Assembly: GCA_009746045.1 (NCBI GenBank)
Contig: RPFO01000165.1
Location: 4,427,685 to 4,491,684 of the forward strand
Reading direction: 5' to 3'
DNA from: Mesostigma viride
Lineage: Eukaryota > Streptophyta > Mesostigmatophyceae > Mesostigmatales > Mesostigmataceae
DNA: 64,000 bases
The position numbers were made by a program, and so were the translations under genes. The notes below the pieces were generated by a model. It did no database searches. It worked only from the letters and a program-made list of their open reading frames with translations, and was not told where the DNA came from. Positions within the stretch are counted from its first letter, which is position 1. Each line of letters opens with the position of its first letter. Below are positions 12,381 to 22,900 of the stretch, piece after piece.

Positions 12381-13165
12381 GATGCGCATCCAGACTCACC
12401 CGAGCCTAGTGGCGCGGTACTCCAAGCAGGTCCGTAGCCTGCATACATCCGCTGTACACGGCTCGCCCCTGGGCGGCGTGGGACACAACAACAACAACAA
12501 CAAGGCTCGCCTGTCGGCCGGTGGGCCTGCGGGCGCGTAAATTACTCAATTAGGCGCCGTAAGTGCAAGACAGCAGACCCCCGGCAGCCATGGCGGGAGA
12601 AACATTCCGGATATTAACGGGGGCGGCATGGACATTTACATAAACGTAGATCGACGTTTCAATATCTTGTTTCTAAGCACGCAAGTTAGCGTTAATTTCA
12701 ATCCGATAGATAAGGCATTTTATCATGGATTTTCTCCAGAGCTTGACAGTGTTTGTCGTGGACGACTGGTCCAATCCAGTATAACAAGTGTCGGCATTAC
12801 TATCGATTGTTCCTTTGGATTGCTGCATTTGCCAATTGAGCTTCACTTCGAAGAGTGATATTGCCTTGTTATGTTGCCAGGCGGAGCAAATGTTGCCAGG
12901 CGAGTTAACGTCGACTGTGCTCGCCATCACCTTGCAACAGTTGTAAGTACATGCAACTGGCGAGCGGAGTTGCTGGTGCTCTTTTCTTTCCTGCGAGCTG
13001 TCTTGGTTCTTCTGCGTTGTGCATTGTTTCTCGATGCATGTAGGAGCGCGCATATAAGCGGGCTTGCTTTCTTTGGGTCAGGTCCCGATGGTGCGTTGTC
13101 AATCGAGGGAGCCCATCATAATTATTTTTATTATTATTTTTTTTATTTTGAAGCAGGCGTGCTTG
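12371..13165 (+). repeat. left arm of the large inverted repeat
   Basis: Pairs with 17395-18108 on the opposite strand. It includes an (ACA)n run at 12484-12503 that is missing from the right arm. Unique landmarks such as GGATTTTCTCCAGAGCTTGA are shared by both arms. It shows frames on both strands but no recognisable protein. Confidence 0.8.
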
Positions 13166-13246
13166 CTGGGTATGGTTATATACTTGTGGTTATATACTTC
13201 ATACTTATGGCTATATACTTTATAGTACTGTTCGCTGCCGAGCAGC

Positions 13247-13535
13247 CATGGCTTTCATGGCTTTCATGGCTGTCATGGCTGTCATGGCGGTCATGGCGGT
13301 CATGGCTGTCATGGCTGTCATGGCTGTCATGGCTGTCATGGCTGTCATGGCTGTCATGGCTGTCATGGCTGTCATGGCTGTCATGGCTGTCATGGCTGTC
13401 ATGGCTGTCATGGCTGTCATGGCTGTCATGGCTGTCATGGCTGTCATGGCTGTCATGGCTGTCATGGCTGTCATGGCTGTCATGGCTGTCATGGCTGTCA
13501 TGGCTGTCATGGCTGTCATGGCTGTCATGGCTATC
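13247..13535 (+). repeat. 9-bp satellite, (ATGGCTGTC)n, about 32 copies
   Basis: Near-perfect 9-mers, with a few GCGGTC variants at the start. Because 9 is a multiple of 3, all frames stay open and give artefactual repeat proteins. The same unit in reverse orientation is at 16048-16212. Confidence 0.97.
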
Positions 13536-13539
13536 ATGA

Positions 13540-14705
13540 CTGCCATTGTTGGCGCCGCTGTCGTCGCATGCATTCAGTACTGCCTAGGTGTCTTGCATCG
13601 CTGACTTTTGTGCCTGTTTGCATCTCTGGGTTATTAACATAGCTGTATTGCTTGCATTGGTGGCTGTCTGTGATTGTTTGCCTTATTGGTGCATGTGGTG
13701 ATGGAGCATGGGCCTCTGTTGAGAGGTCACATAGCACTGACAGTGCTGTACACAATGTGCGGCAATTTTTGCCAGGTCGCCACCTTTCATCGTCTGAGTG
13801 GGCCCCACCCGCAATCAGCCTCAACTAGATATCTAGGTACTGGGAGATTGGGGATGTGATATTGTCTTCGTGGTAAGTGCTCGCTGTGCTTGCTGCATAT
13901 GTGCAGGCTAGTGTTGGCATGTTGCTGGCTTTCTGGCTTTCTGGCTTTCTTGCATGCATCATGTGCATCTCTTGCGTTGCTGATGTGAACAGAGGGGTCT
14001 GGGCTACATGCGGTTTGCAAGTGTTGCTATCTGCTTCCGTTGCTGCTATCTGCTACCTTGGCCAGAGCTAAGCTGATGGTGTTCGCCGCCAACAACTGGC
14101 TAAGGGCGAGCAGAGCATTTTCAATGCCACATGAGCTGCCTACCTCAATCATGAACTTGCTGGATGCATTGGGGTGTTACCCATGTGGTTCACTCTTGTT
14201 GGAATAATACCGTGTATCTGTTGCTTTCTCGCGCTCTACTTGTGTGTACAACTTCCATTACAAACCCAAATGACAGGCTTTTTCGTCTTATTCTTGTACT
14301 TGATGTTGCAAGTATATAGCAATACTGTGACATACCATCTGGGTATGTCATGGAGATGGCCTGCCTGACTGCCTTATTATTGTACCCACCCCGGTGCAGG
14401 AAGGGATTTCACTACATGCATGCATTGTAGATGCCCTTGCGAAGTGAGTCCATTGAACCCATCATAGCTTCTCATATATATGCTTGCACGTGGTGCATGT
14501 AATGGAATGCGTGCGGCATTATTCTTGAAAATGCCAGCACGTGCCCTAGGTAATTCAAATCGTTTTGTCGTACCACCGTGGCTCCACATCTGCTCCTTCC
14601 ATCCACATGCATCAGTTGCAGTGTGGTGTCTCACCATTATTCAATAACATGTGGTCTCTCACCATTAATAACTTGTTCATTCATTTAATTGCAGTGATCA
14701 AGCGG
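13540..14705. other. spacer inside the inverted-repeat element, no gene seen
   Basis: T/G-rich sequence with frequent TTGC and GCATG motifs and short degenerate repeats (CTTTCTGGCTTTCTGG at about 13930). No splice-consistent coding or domain was recognised. Confidence 0.5.
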
Positions 14706-15225
14706 TCGACCCGATGGGGAGCTCCGCGAAGCACCCGTGTTAGTTAAATAGGCAAACTCGTACTCCCGTTGGGGGGTCATGCACGTCCGAGCATTAACCC
14801 CGATGGATGGATGGATGGATGGATGGATGGATGGATGGATGGATGGATGGATGGGTGGGTGGGTGGGTGGGTGGGTGGGTGGGTGGGTGGGTGGGTGGGT
14901 GGGTGGGTGGGTGGGTGGGTGGGTGGGTGGGTGGGTGGGTGGGTGGGTGGGTGGGTGGGTGGTGGTGGGTGGGTGGGTGGGTGGGTGGGTGGGTGGGTGG
15001 GTGGGTGGGTGGGTGGGTGGGTGGGTGGGTGGGTGGGTGGGTGGGTGGGTGGGTGGGTGGGTGGGTGGGTGGGTGGGTGGGTGGGTGGGGGCACACAATC
15101 CTACCGGACTTTTCTATCTAGATGGAGCCAGACCCTAGTGGTCTCTCCTGGCATTCTTCCCCTTAGTAGGTGCAAACACGCTTCTTCCCCACAGTGGGCC
15201 AGGGGGGGGCAAGGCGGCAAGCAAC
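14706..15225 (-). mobile_element. 5'-truncated LINE 3' end, family A, with giant microsatellite tail
   Basis: Read on the - strand, 15225 to 15090 matches the 3' UTR of the family A LINE at 58720-58895 (both have GTGGGGAAG, a leucine-zipper-free UTR and GTAGGATTG or GTAGGAATG before the tail). Then come a (CCCA)n tract, a (CATC)n tract, CGGGGTTAATGCTC and a hairpin-like CCCCAACGGGAGTACGAG, the same order as at 58896-58950. No target duplication was found. Confidence 0.65.
14800..15088 (+). repeat. (GATG)n then (GGGT)n microsatellite, about 285 bp
   Basis: About 12 GATG units (14800-14851) turn into about 59 GGGT units, with one GGTGGTGGGT interruption near 14962. It forms the tail of the - strand LINE copy. 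The same CATC-to-CCCA transition (reverse complement) ends the LINE copy at 60931-61122. Confidence 0.97.
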
Positions 15226-15229
15226 CAAG

Positions 15230-16040
15230 CACACACTGACGTACATGCCACAGAGTACCATGATAACCTCATTAATATAAGAACACAAACGTCAAATATA
15301 TAATCAGAAAACTAAAAGCTGAATACATGCCTAACTGTGCGTGCAGGAGCAAACTAGCCCCCATGCAAATAGAGTGTGTCAGGACTGGGGAAGCTGTACG
15401 CCGGTTTGTCACAACTGATGGGATATTTAAATTTTAAACTGCACTGTCCCATGCACCACCATGATCTCGAGGGTTGAGGCTATCTCCATTTTCGATTCCT
15501 AATGAAAGCACCTTTCAAATATATACTTTTTTAGTTCATTACAACCGGCCAAGGATAACCATGTCGTATACACTCAGTGTGGCCCAGCCACATTTTCACG
15601 CTTGCTCTCTCTACCCTACCAAGTAGAATCCCTAGCCCTAGCCCCTACCCCTCCCTCACATGTATTGGATTGATACAACTATTGATCTGGATGCATGCGA
15701 TTAGTCATTACAGAAGAAATCACATCAACGCTTGCTCCAACCAGTAAGTGGTTGGAGCGATATCTGCGTTAGCCCATCGTGTGCATAGCAGGTTTACCTG
15801 TGGATACAAAACATTACAGTTATCGCTGCCATGGTCATGTGCATCTTGCAAATGCGCTGACCACTTGCTGAAGACTGCATTAATTTGCATGTCCAGCGAG
15901 CAGGCACTGCCTGCGCTGCGTGCCGCTTTCTGTTACAAAGAACACGCGTCCGGCATGCATTTGCGTCCTGCGTGCGCATTGCCAAATGAACTAGTTGCCT
16001 GCCCTTGAGCATCGTAAACTGGCACTCATAACATTCCCCT
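15230..16040. other. no gene seen; short hairpin at about 15732-15758
   Basis: The inverted pair GCTCCAACC and GGTTGGAGC flanks AGTAAGT. Otherwise this is unremarkable spacer DNA within the inverted-repeat element. Confidence 0.5.
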
Positions 16041-16047
16041 GGCAACG

Positions 16048-16212
16048 GCGATGACAGCCATGACAGCCATGACAGCCATGACAGCCATGACAGCCATGAC
16101 AGCCATGACAGCCATGACAGCCATGAAAGCCATGACAGCCTTGACAGCCATGACAGCCATGACAGCCATGACAGCCATGACAGCCATGACAGCCATGACA
16201 GCCATGACAACG
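16048..16212 (-). repeat. 9-bp satellite in reverse orientation, about 18 copies
   Basis: (GACAGCCAT)n is the reverse complement of the 13247-13535 unit, with one AAAGCC and one CCTTGA variant. Both arrays lie between the arms of the large inverted repeat and face each other. Confidence 0.95.
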
Positions 16213-17394
16213 ATTTGGCATGACAACCCGTGGTGTTAGGAGACACTGGTCCTGCGGTGCAGCTAACAGCTGCGTAGGGTGGGAAGCCATGACGATATGG
16301 GATATGGCAGCTTGTTACATTGGTTGGTTGCTCTGGTGTAGTGGCACAAGCGCGGTATTGTGTGTGGATAGCACTGTGTGTGTGCGTATGGACATGTGTG
16401 TACGTAAATATGCAAATGTGTACGTGTGGGCATGAACAAGCAATACAAGCCAGCCAGCAAGCCGGCCAGCCAGCAAACCCAAAGTAACGAAGCAAGCCTG
16501 GAAGCAAGGAAAGACAGGATGCAATATGCAAGAAGTTCGCTTACCTAAGGACCGATGCTAGGTATTACCTGCTGGCTGCTGCTATAATACTTTGCTATGA
16601 TATAGTTTGCTATAGTTTGCTACAATAGTTTCTTTTTGAAGCATGAATCCTGCCTTCCTCCGGTGGCAACATGCAGCATCCCAACACCACAACCCGATTC
16701 ATATTAGCATAGAGAAACCAATGTGACAACACCAATCGCCTACTTATTCTCCCAACCTTGATCTCAACAGGACTTCCGGTCTCTTAGAAGAAATTCTAGC
16801 ACCCTTATCCTAATCACCTACCATGGACACGTATCGAGCCTAGAACAATTGCATGCAGGCAACATGTAATGGTACCACTGCCAACCATAGCCTTCATGAG
16901 AAAAAAAAAAGGCTAAACGACTAATCCTGTCGAGCAAGCACAGGAACCGTACTGACAATACTACTGCTATGGTGCCTAGGATGCTGGCAAGAGCTTTCTT
17001 TACCTACACTGAATTATAGAAGTTTTACCAATGCCACACCGCGATACCGTCTTTCTGACCACGTGCTTGACATCCACAACGACCACCGCCAACGCCAAGG
17101 CATCAGGCAGGGCCCTTGCAGTCAAACAAAATAAGGTGAAAGGAGAAGCGCGGCTGGCGATAGAAGCACATACGTTGGCCCAATCAGCAAGTATGAATAA
17201 GCCATGAAGGGTTTCTTACCTGGAGTTCCGAGACTGACATGCCGGGCGGGATAAAAATGGAGAGGTTGTGCATTCCAACGCTTGACGCAAGCGGAAAATA
17301 TGGCTGCCATCGGTAAAACTGTAGCATCATGGCACCAAACGTGGCCATAGTCTAGCTGAATATATGGTGGGAATCAGACAAGTTTAAAATCATC
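16213..17394. other. no gene seen
   Basis: Spacer between the reverse satellite and the right arm. It includes a GCCAGCCAGCAAGCC-type degenerate repeat at 16445-16480 and an A10 run at 16901. No recognisable protein or RNA. Confidence 0.5.
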
Positions 17395-18108
17395 ATAATA
17401 ATAAGCAACCAGCACGCCTGCTTGACGGGCTCCCTCGATCGACAACGCACCATCGGGACCTGACCCAAAGAAAACAAGCCTGCTTATATGCGCGCTCCTA
17501 CATGCATCGAGAAACAATGCACAACGCAGAAGAACCAAGACAGCTCGCAGGAAAGAAAAGAGCACCAGCAACCCCGCTCGCCAGATGCATGTACTTACTA
17601 CTGTTGCAAGGTGATGACGAGCACAGTCGACGGTAACTCGCCTGGCAACATTTGCTCCGCCTGGCAACATAACAGGGCAATATCACTCTTCGAAGTGAAG
17701 CCAAATTGGCAAATGCAGCAATCCAAAGGAACAATCGATAGTAATGCCGACCCTTGATTTACTGGATTGGACCAGTCGTCCACGCCAAACACTGTCAAGC
17801 TCTGGAGAAAATCCATTATAAAATGCCTTATCTATCGAATTGCAATTAATGATAACTTGCATGCTTAGCAACAAGATGTTGAAACGTCAATCTACGTTTA
17901 GGTAAACGTCCATGCCGCCCCCGTCAATTTCCGGAATGTTTCTCCCGCCATGGCTGCATTTACGGCGCCTAACTACAGTAATTTACGCGCCCGCAGGCCC
18001 AGCGGCCGACAGGCGAGCCTTGTATGCAGGCTACGGACCTGCTACGGACCTGCTTGGAGTACCGCGCCACTAGGCTCGGGTGAGTCTGGATGCGCATCCA
18101 GACTCATG
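17395..18108 (-). repeat. right arm of the large inverted repeat
   Basis: Reverse-complement copy of 12371-13165. It has the direct duplication ACGGACCTGCT at 18028-18050 and lacks the (ACA)n run of the left arm. Confidence 0.8.
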
Positions 18109-18555
18109 AGTCTGGAAAAATACCTCCGTCGAGAGATTCCGGAGACTTTTTGCACTTCAATGGCGCTACGGTTATTCCTACGGTTACAAACTGTCAACGG
18201 CCGCAGCCGTGGACCGCCGTACTGTAGCGCGCAGATTTCCTCCTCCCAGAAAGTCAAATAGCGCTGACGCAGCCCCCTTCGCAGTGCGTTTGGTGGCCGT
18301 TTTCATTTGTAACCGTTAGAAATGGGCTCCGCCGGATAACCGTTCGCTGTCAATGTAGCGCCATTTTGCCCTTCCAGACTTTGAAGTCTCCAGAAGCTCT
18401 CGACTAGTACAGGTTACAACTAGGAGTTTTGAGTTATAACATTACCGCGCCGGTTGTCCGGCAGCTCTCGACTCTCGAATATTACAGCCTGTACAGGTAG
18501 CCAGTGGAGTGAGTGATATGTAATATTCCCGCGCCGGTTGTCCGACAGGGTTAAT
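18109..18555. other. no gene seen; short direct repeats
   Basis: Two copies of a GCGCCGGTTGTCCG motif (about 18447 and 18530), each shortly before a CTCTCGAC or TTAATTACAG segment. No coding pattern. Confidence 0.45.
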
Positions 18556-18557
18556 TA

Positions 18558-19471
18558 CAGTCATTCCCGCGTTAAGTTGCGTTTCTTAAGGTTGCGTTCC
18601 CGCGTTAAGTTGCGGCGCCGAAGTTTGGGGGGCGACCGCAACTTAAGCATGGAGGCCATCGCAACTTAACGCGGTAATGACTCAATTTGTAGGTGTCAGG
18701 CCATTTTTGGCCGCGCAGTAGGCCATTTTTTGCCAAGTCCGGACCCGCTACGTGATTTTAGGGGGCAAAATACGCAAGCCCCACTGGCGCGCAAATTTCC
18801 CCGCCTGCTGGCCTAATGATAGGTGAAAAGCGCGAATGCAACCTTACATGAATTCAGTTTTGCCGGCAGCCTGCGGGCTGCGGTACATAAGAATCCACGA
18901 CCATGCATGGTCATCTGTAATTGAGACTATCTTGCCGGAAATTACCACCATATGAGTCATGCCGAATGCACCGCAGAAGGGCAAAGACAAGGTTGTTGAG
19001 GCCACAGGCAGTCTCGCTGCATGTGGCCTCCATGCTGTTATTATTGTTTACACGCAGGCCATTGATTGACAGTAAATGAAGCTTCCCTCACGACTGTTCC
19101 CATGTTTTGTCACAGTCAAACGTGAAGCCGATTGGCAATTAAGTAACCCGCCAAAAAAAGAGCCGAAGTCAGAGGGTTAAACACACATTTCAGTGTTATA
19201 AAACGCAGGCACTAGTGCGTGGCTGCCCACGGCGTGTTTTGCAGCCCGCCTTTCAGTTTGTCCACAATATCTAGCCTGGAAAATGGACTTTGGCCGGCTT
19301 TGACGCTGCAGCTGGATCGGGCTTGACGAGAGCTGTCGAATGCCGTATAGAAGTCCGTCAGAGGAGGAGGTGGTGGGCTGCTAGCCTAATTCTACCGTTA
19401 AGTTGCGTTCCCGCGTTAAGTTGCGGCGCCAAGTTTTAGGGGGCGATCGCAACTTAACGCGGGAATGACTG
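18558..19471. mobile_element. 914-bp TIR element flanked by TA (Tc1/mariner-like, non-autonomous)
   Basis: The left end CAGTCATTCCCGCGTTAAGT (18558) is inverted at the right end (finishing CGGGAATGACTG at 19471), and both ends are flanked by TA (18556-18557 and 19472-19473). A CAGT terminus with TA duplication fits Tc1/mariner. GCGTTAAGTTGCG motifs are repeated subterminally on both sides. There is no transposase frame, so it would need a partner element. Confidence 0.75.
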
Positions 19472-19473
19472 TA

Positions 19474-19794
19474 AGTGGATCCACAGACTGGTCCTGCCAC
19501 TGACTGGTCTGGGCGGGCGGCGGCGGCGGCACTGCTCAGTGCGCTGGGTGACTAGCCTTGTCCACGGCGTACGATGCCCTAAGCGCGTGGGATTCAACTC
19601 ATCATGACTGACGATGCCCTTGCGGCTGGGTGGTCGTCAACGTCTTGACTGTCCGCGGAATTTGGAAATTCAACGCCCCTGTGCAGTGTACTCACCATTT
19701 ATCACTTTTCTATTTACTCACATCGTTGTTTGACTGCGCGTCGCAACATAACGGATCTGAGGAAGCAGCCCTCCCGCAACCATTGGTGCAAACC
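19474..19794. other. 5' region of the Root_cap-family gene
   Basis: The 320 bp between the TIR element and the first predicted exon have no clear TATA box. GGCGGCGGCGGC at 19513 is the only simple repeat. Promoter elements cannot be assigned. Confidence 0.35.
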
Positions 19795-19930
19795 ATGAGA
19801 GTCACCGCGAGCCTTGGCCCTTGTCAGTACTCGCCAACTCGCCAACTATCGTCTCCGAGAACATGCAACGCCCTGTTCCTGATGGTGTGCATCTTGCTTT
19901 GCGGCATCATCGCGGTGACTGCACCACCAG
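19795..19930 (+). CDS. exon 1: start codon and signal peptide
   Basis: The ATG at 19795 opens 45 codons plus one base, ending GCACCACCAG before the donor GTATTT. The frame has a basic N-region and a hydrophobic core (ALFLMVCILLCGIIAVTA), with a plausible cleavage after VTA. The phase-1 donor matches the phase-1 acceptors of the module exons. The frame also extends upstream to a GTG at 19630, but the ATG fits a signal peptide far better. Confidence 0.65.
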
Positions 19931-22900
19931 GTATTTATTTGTCGCACGTATGTTATGTCTTCGGATTTAACTAGGTTTAGAGGACGTATAAGCAACTCGA
20001 ATTCAATGTACGGTTACTACTGGTTCACGTACAAGTACTTGTTGACAGATAATTCTGTGAATCTACCATCGAGCACAGGCTGCTCGCAAGGGCCGCTGGA
20101 TTGTTCAATCGCCTGCACGCGTCGATGTGTTCCTCTTCCCGTTGCTCGGAAAAATCGGTATCACAAGCCCGCATATCCTCAGGGTTGACCATATAAAACT
20201 ATACCGTCAAAGTCAGGAGGGGTCAAGACGCGTTCATTCTTGGTAGATTGTGCATTTTGAATTATGTAATCAGACCTACTAGGTCTTATTACATACTATT
20301 CAAAATGCCTATAAATGCACCTACCACTTCAGGGATGGTAAACAAGCAGTTGCTGAACAGTTTGAGCCATTGGTGTCATAGTGTGGTTGGGTATACCAGC
20401 AGTTACACCCAGTGCAGCCTATAGGGGTACCGTTGGTAAAAGGCAACCAAGGGGTAGAGGTGGGCATACTACCTACAAATATGGTCACCAACCATGCCAT
20501 ACTGCTGTAGCGTGTACAATACATTTCCCTTCCCCAATTGATGATGGGGAAACATAACTGCATGCATCTTCACTCTGCCCTTACATGGCACCTATGTGCA
20601 GGTGCCACCATGTCCATGCACGTAGGTAACGCGGTACGGATAGTACCCTACGCAAGGCATGCATTCTAGTAAGAGGCAACCACCAACAAACTAGTGATGT
20701 TAAGCCTATTTCAGCTTCAATGCCCTAGCAAGGATGAACTAGGCCTAAGCTGCTATTGCTTGCCAGGTGATGGCCAGCATGTGCACCTGGTGGCACATGC
20801 TGACACTGGGAAGTTTTTACTCACCAGTTACATGCTTGATGAATTGCAACAGAGACTAGCCAACTGCCTTGAGCACACTCATGCAATATGTGTGCGGGAA
20901 ATGTATAACAAACATATATGTGGAGGTATTTAAACCCATACAGCCTCTAAAACTTAGCACCATCACACTATGGCAGGTCAACTGACTGAGGGAAGCACCT
21001 AAGAATGGTGTTTTAGGAAGGGGCCAGGCCATGGTCAAGAAAGAGCATGAATAATGAAGAAAGAATGTGCTACCTGTGCATGCTAGAACGTATACATAAG
21101 CGTCATAAATCGATAAGAAAACGATGCCTCAGCTTTACCTGGCATGGCTGGCATTACCTTGGCCCAGGCGGTGGCCACAACATGGCGCATTGCGGCACAC
21201 CAAAGTTGTGCAGCATGGTTGCTAGATTCGGCGATTTCTTGCCACCCTTCCATGTTTACGACCACAGTGTATCATAAAAAGTACGAATAAACAGATATAG
21301 CCCTTGAAATACGCTGGGAGGGTATATTGCTGTCAACGTTTCTATCGTCCGGCCTGATCGCAGTTTTTTCCAGCATGAACGCTGCCGAAACCTATCAAAT
21401 GGCATTCCCGTGAACAAAAAATTGGGCTGTATGATCTTTAGGACGCATAAAATCTATTTCCTAAGTTTGGCCAGAAAATTCGATCGCAAACGTAAAAGCC
21501 ATGCGTGGGCGCAAGCCGCCATGGCCAGGTCGTCGTTTTCCGGAATGCACGTTGTACGTGAAAAAGTACCCTGACCCCTTGTACTTTGACCGGCCGGAAC
21601 ACCTCTATCACTTTGTCAGAAGTATGCAAACCCTAGAGTATCATGCTGTGATCTTCTCAGCTAAACTTTTCCTAATTCTCAATAGCTTTCGCGGCATTTG
21701 GTCGCCCGAGAAAGGGCCGATGAATCGGCCGTAACTGAGTTTTTGGGAAAAAATCGGGCGCCAGACCATTTAGGGGTTAAGAACACACTATGTTGTATAG
21801 ATATTTTTTATAACAATATATTTGTAAGTATTTATTCGATCATGATACATTACAGCGAGTAGATGTATGAATCGCTGCGTGTCATTGTAGTTTTGTACCT
21901 TGTGTTGGCTTGATCCTTGAATGACAACTGGTGTCAGATCATTTTCTTTAGGGTTCTTTCATTGGGGGTGGCTTTCCTCATGTTGTATGCTGCTCTCACT
22001 TCCGTAATTTATCACTATCATGAATATATTTTAGCTGCTGTGTTATCATATTTGCTTCCATTTTTACTAATGTATCATCATCAATGGATACATCTCATGA
22101 TTTCCCCCCCCCTAGATATATCACAGCTGTTCATGCGGTAAGTCTTGTACGCACGTTTTTCTTCAAGTAACTTGTTGCTTTTCCTGCTGTTCGATCATGA
22201 ATGGCGGTTACACTATCGAGTTGTCTTTTGATTTCTTTAGCCTTGCGCTGTCCCGGGCTGCAACTTCTGAGAAAACTAATATCTGTGTATTCAGATTTGA
22301 CATGTTTGGCATTGCCTCTGCTCCTGGCTGTGACCGTTTGTTTCTTCCTGACGTCAGGTTGTATCGATAGTGCAGCTGGTGGCAATCGTGACACCGGCTG
22401 TGACGAAGATTATTATTATGTGTGCAGCACTGGTTCCGCAAGTACTGGATCGGGTACAGCCGGGACCCTCTGCGTAGGTACGTACATCATGTATGAGCTG
22501 TCAAATCTGGACTACTATTTTGGATGTCCCTTTATTAGTAGCATTCTTCTTTTGGCCAACAGGCTGTTATGGTACAGGTTCCGTTATAAATGCACGTGCT
22601 GACTCTAGTAGATACCAATTGATGCCAGAAGTTCAATGTGGCTTCTGGTTTGGTGTTTTTCTTTTCCTGCTGTTAATGCCTGCAAGCGTTTGCTTCTTCA
22701 TGTGATCAGTTAAGCATGAAGGGAGGTCGTAAATGGTGGAACAGAAGTCACGGGTTGCAGTGCCGTGCAGCTTACCGCTCTGCCTTGAACCTGGAGGGCA
22801 GGTGCTGCAAGTGAGGGGACCTGGTCCCAACCGCTGCAAGTTGTGTTATGTGCTCTGCCTGACCAATGTTCTGCCTGGTTGTCGGCCATGAGCCGGCTTG

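Larger units (their letters stand above)
12371..18108. mobile_element. large inverted-repeat (foldback-like) element, about 5.7 kb
   Basis: The left arm (about 12371-13165) and right arm (about 17395-18108) are reverse complements with around 90-95 percent identity in the stretches I compared. Each outer end carries the same perfect 24-bp palindrome (12374-12397 and 18082-18105; half-site GAGTCTGGATGC). The roughly 4.2-kb interior holds a 9-bp satellite in both orientations, a LINE 3' end and no recognisable transposase. The architecture suggests a long-TIR non-autonomous DNA element or a foldback element. The terminal palindromes make the exact ends and any target duplication ambiguous. Confidence 0.65.

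Noticed and set aside
12871-13604. Long frames rich in WLS, MAV or MTA repeats over the 9-bp satellite
   Set aside because: A 9-bp repeat without stops leaves all frames open on both strands; there is no start context, splice structure or non-repeat domain.
14685-15239. Frames of PTHP or VGGW repeats over the GGGT/GATG tract (also 60727-61173)
   Set aside because: Tetranucleotide microsatellites that tail LINE copies; open in several frames on both strands by composition alone.
16026-16531. Possible CRISPR-like regular array of ATGACAGCC units
   Set aside because: Units are contiguous 9-mers with no spacers; it is an ordinary satellite in a eukaryotic genome.
19630-19794. Upstream extension of exon 1 from a GTG at 19630
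   Set aside because: The ATG at 19795 gives a typical signal peptide; the upstream residues would bury it and GTG starts are rare in nuclear genes.
20050-20187. Possible extra 4-Cys exon (frame with STGCSQGPLDCSIACTRRC)
   Set aside because: Cysteine spacing does not fit the module, the CxDD start is missing and no phase-1 donor follows; kept only as a hint in the intron finding.
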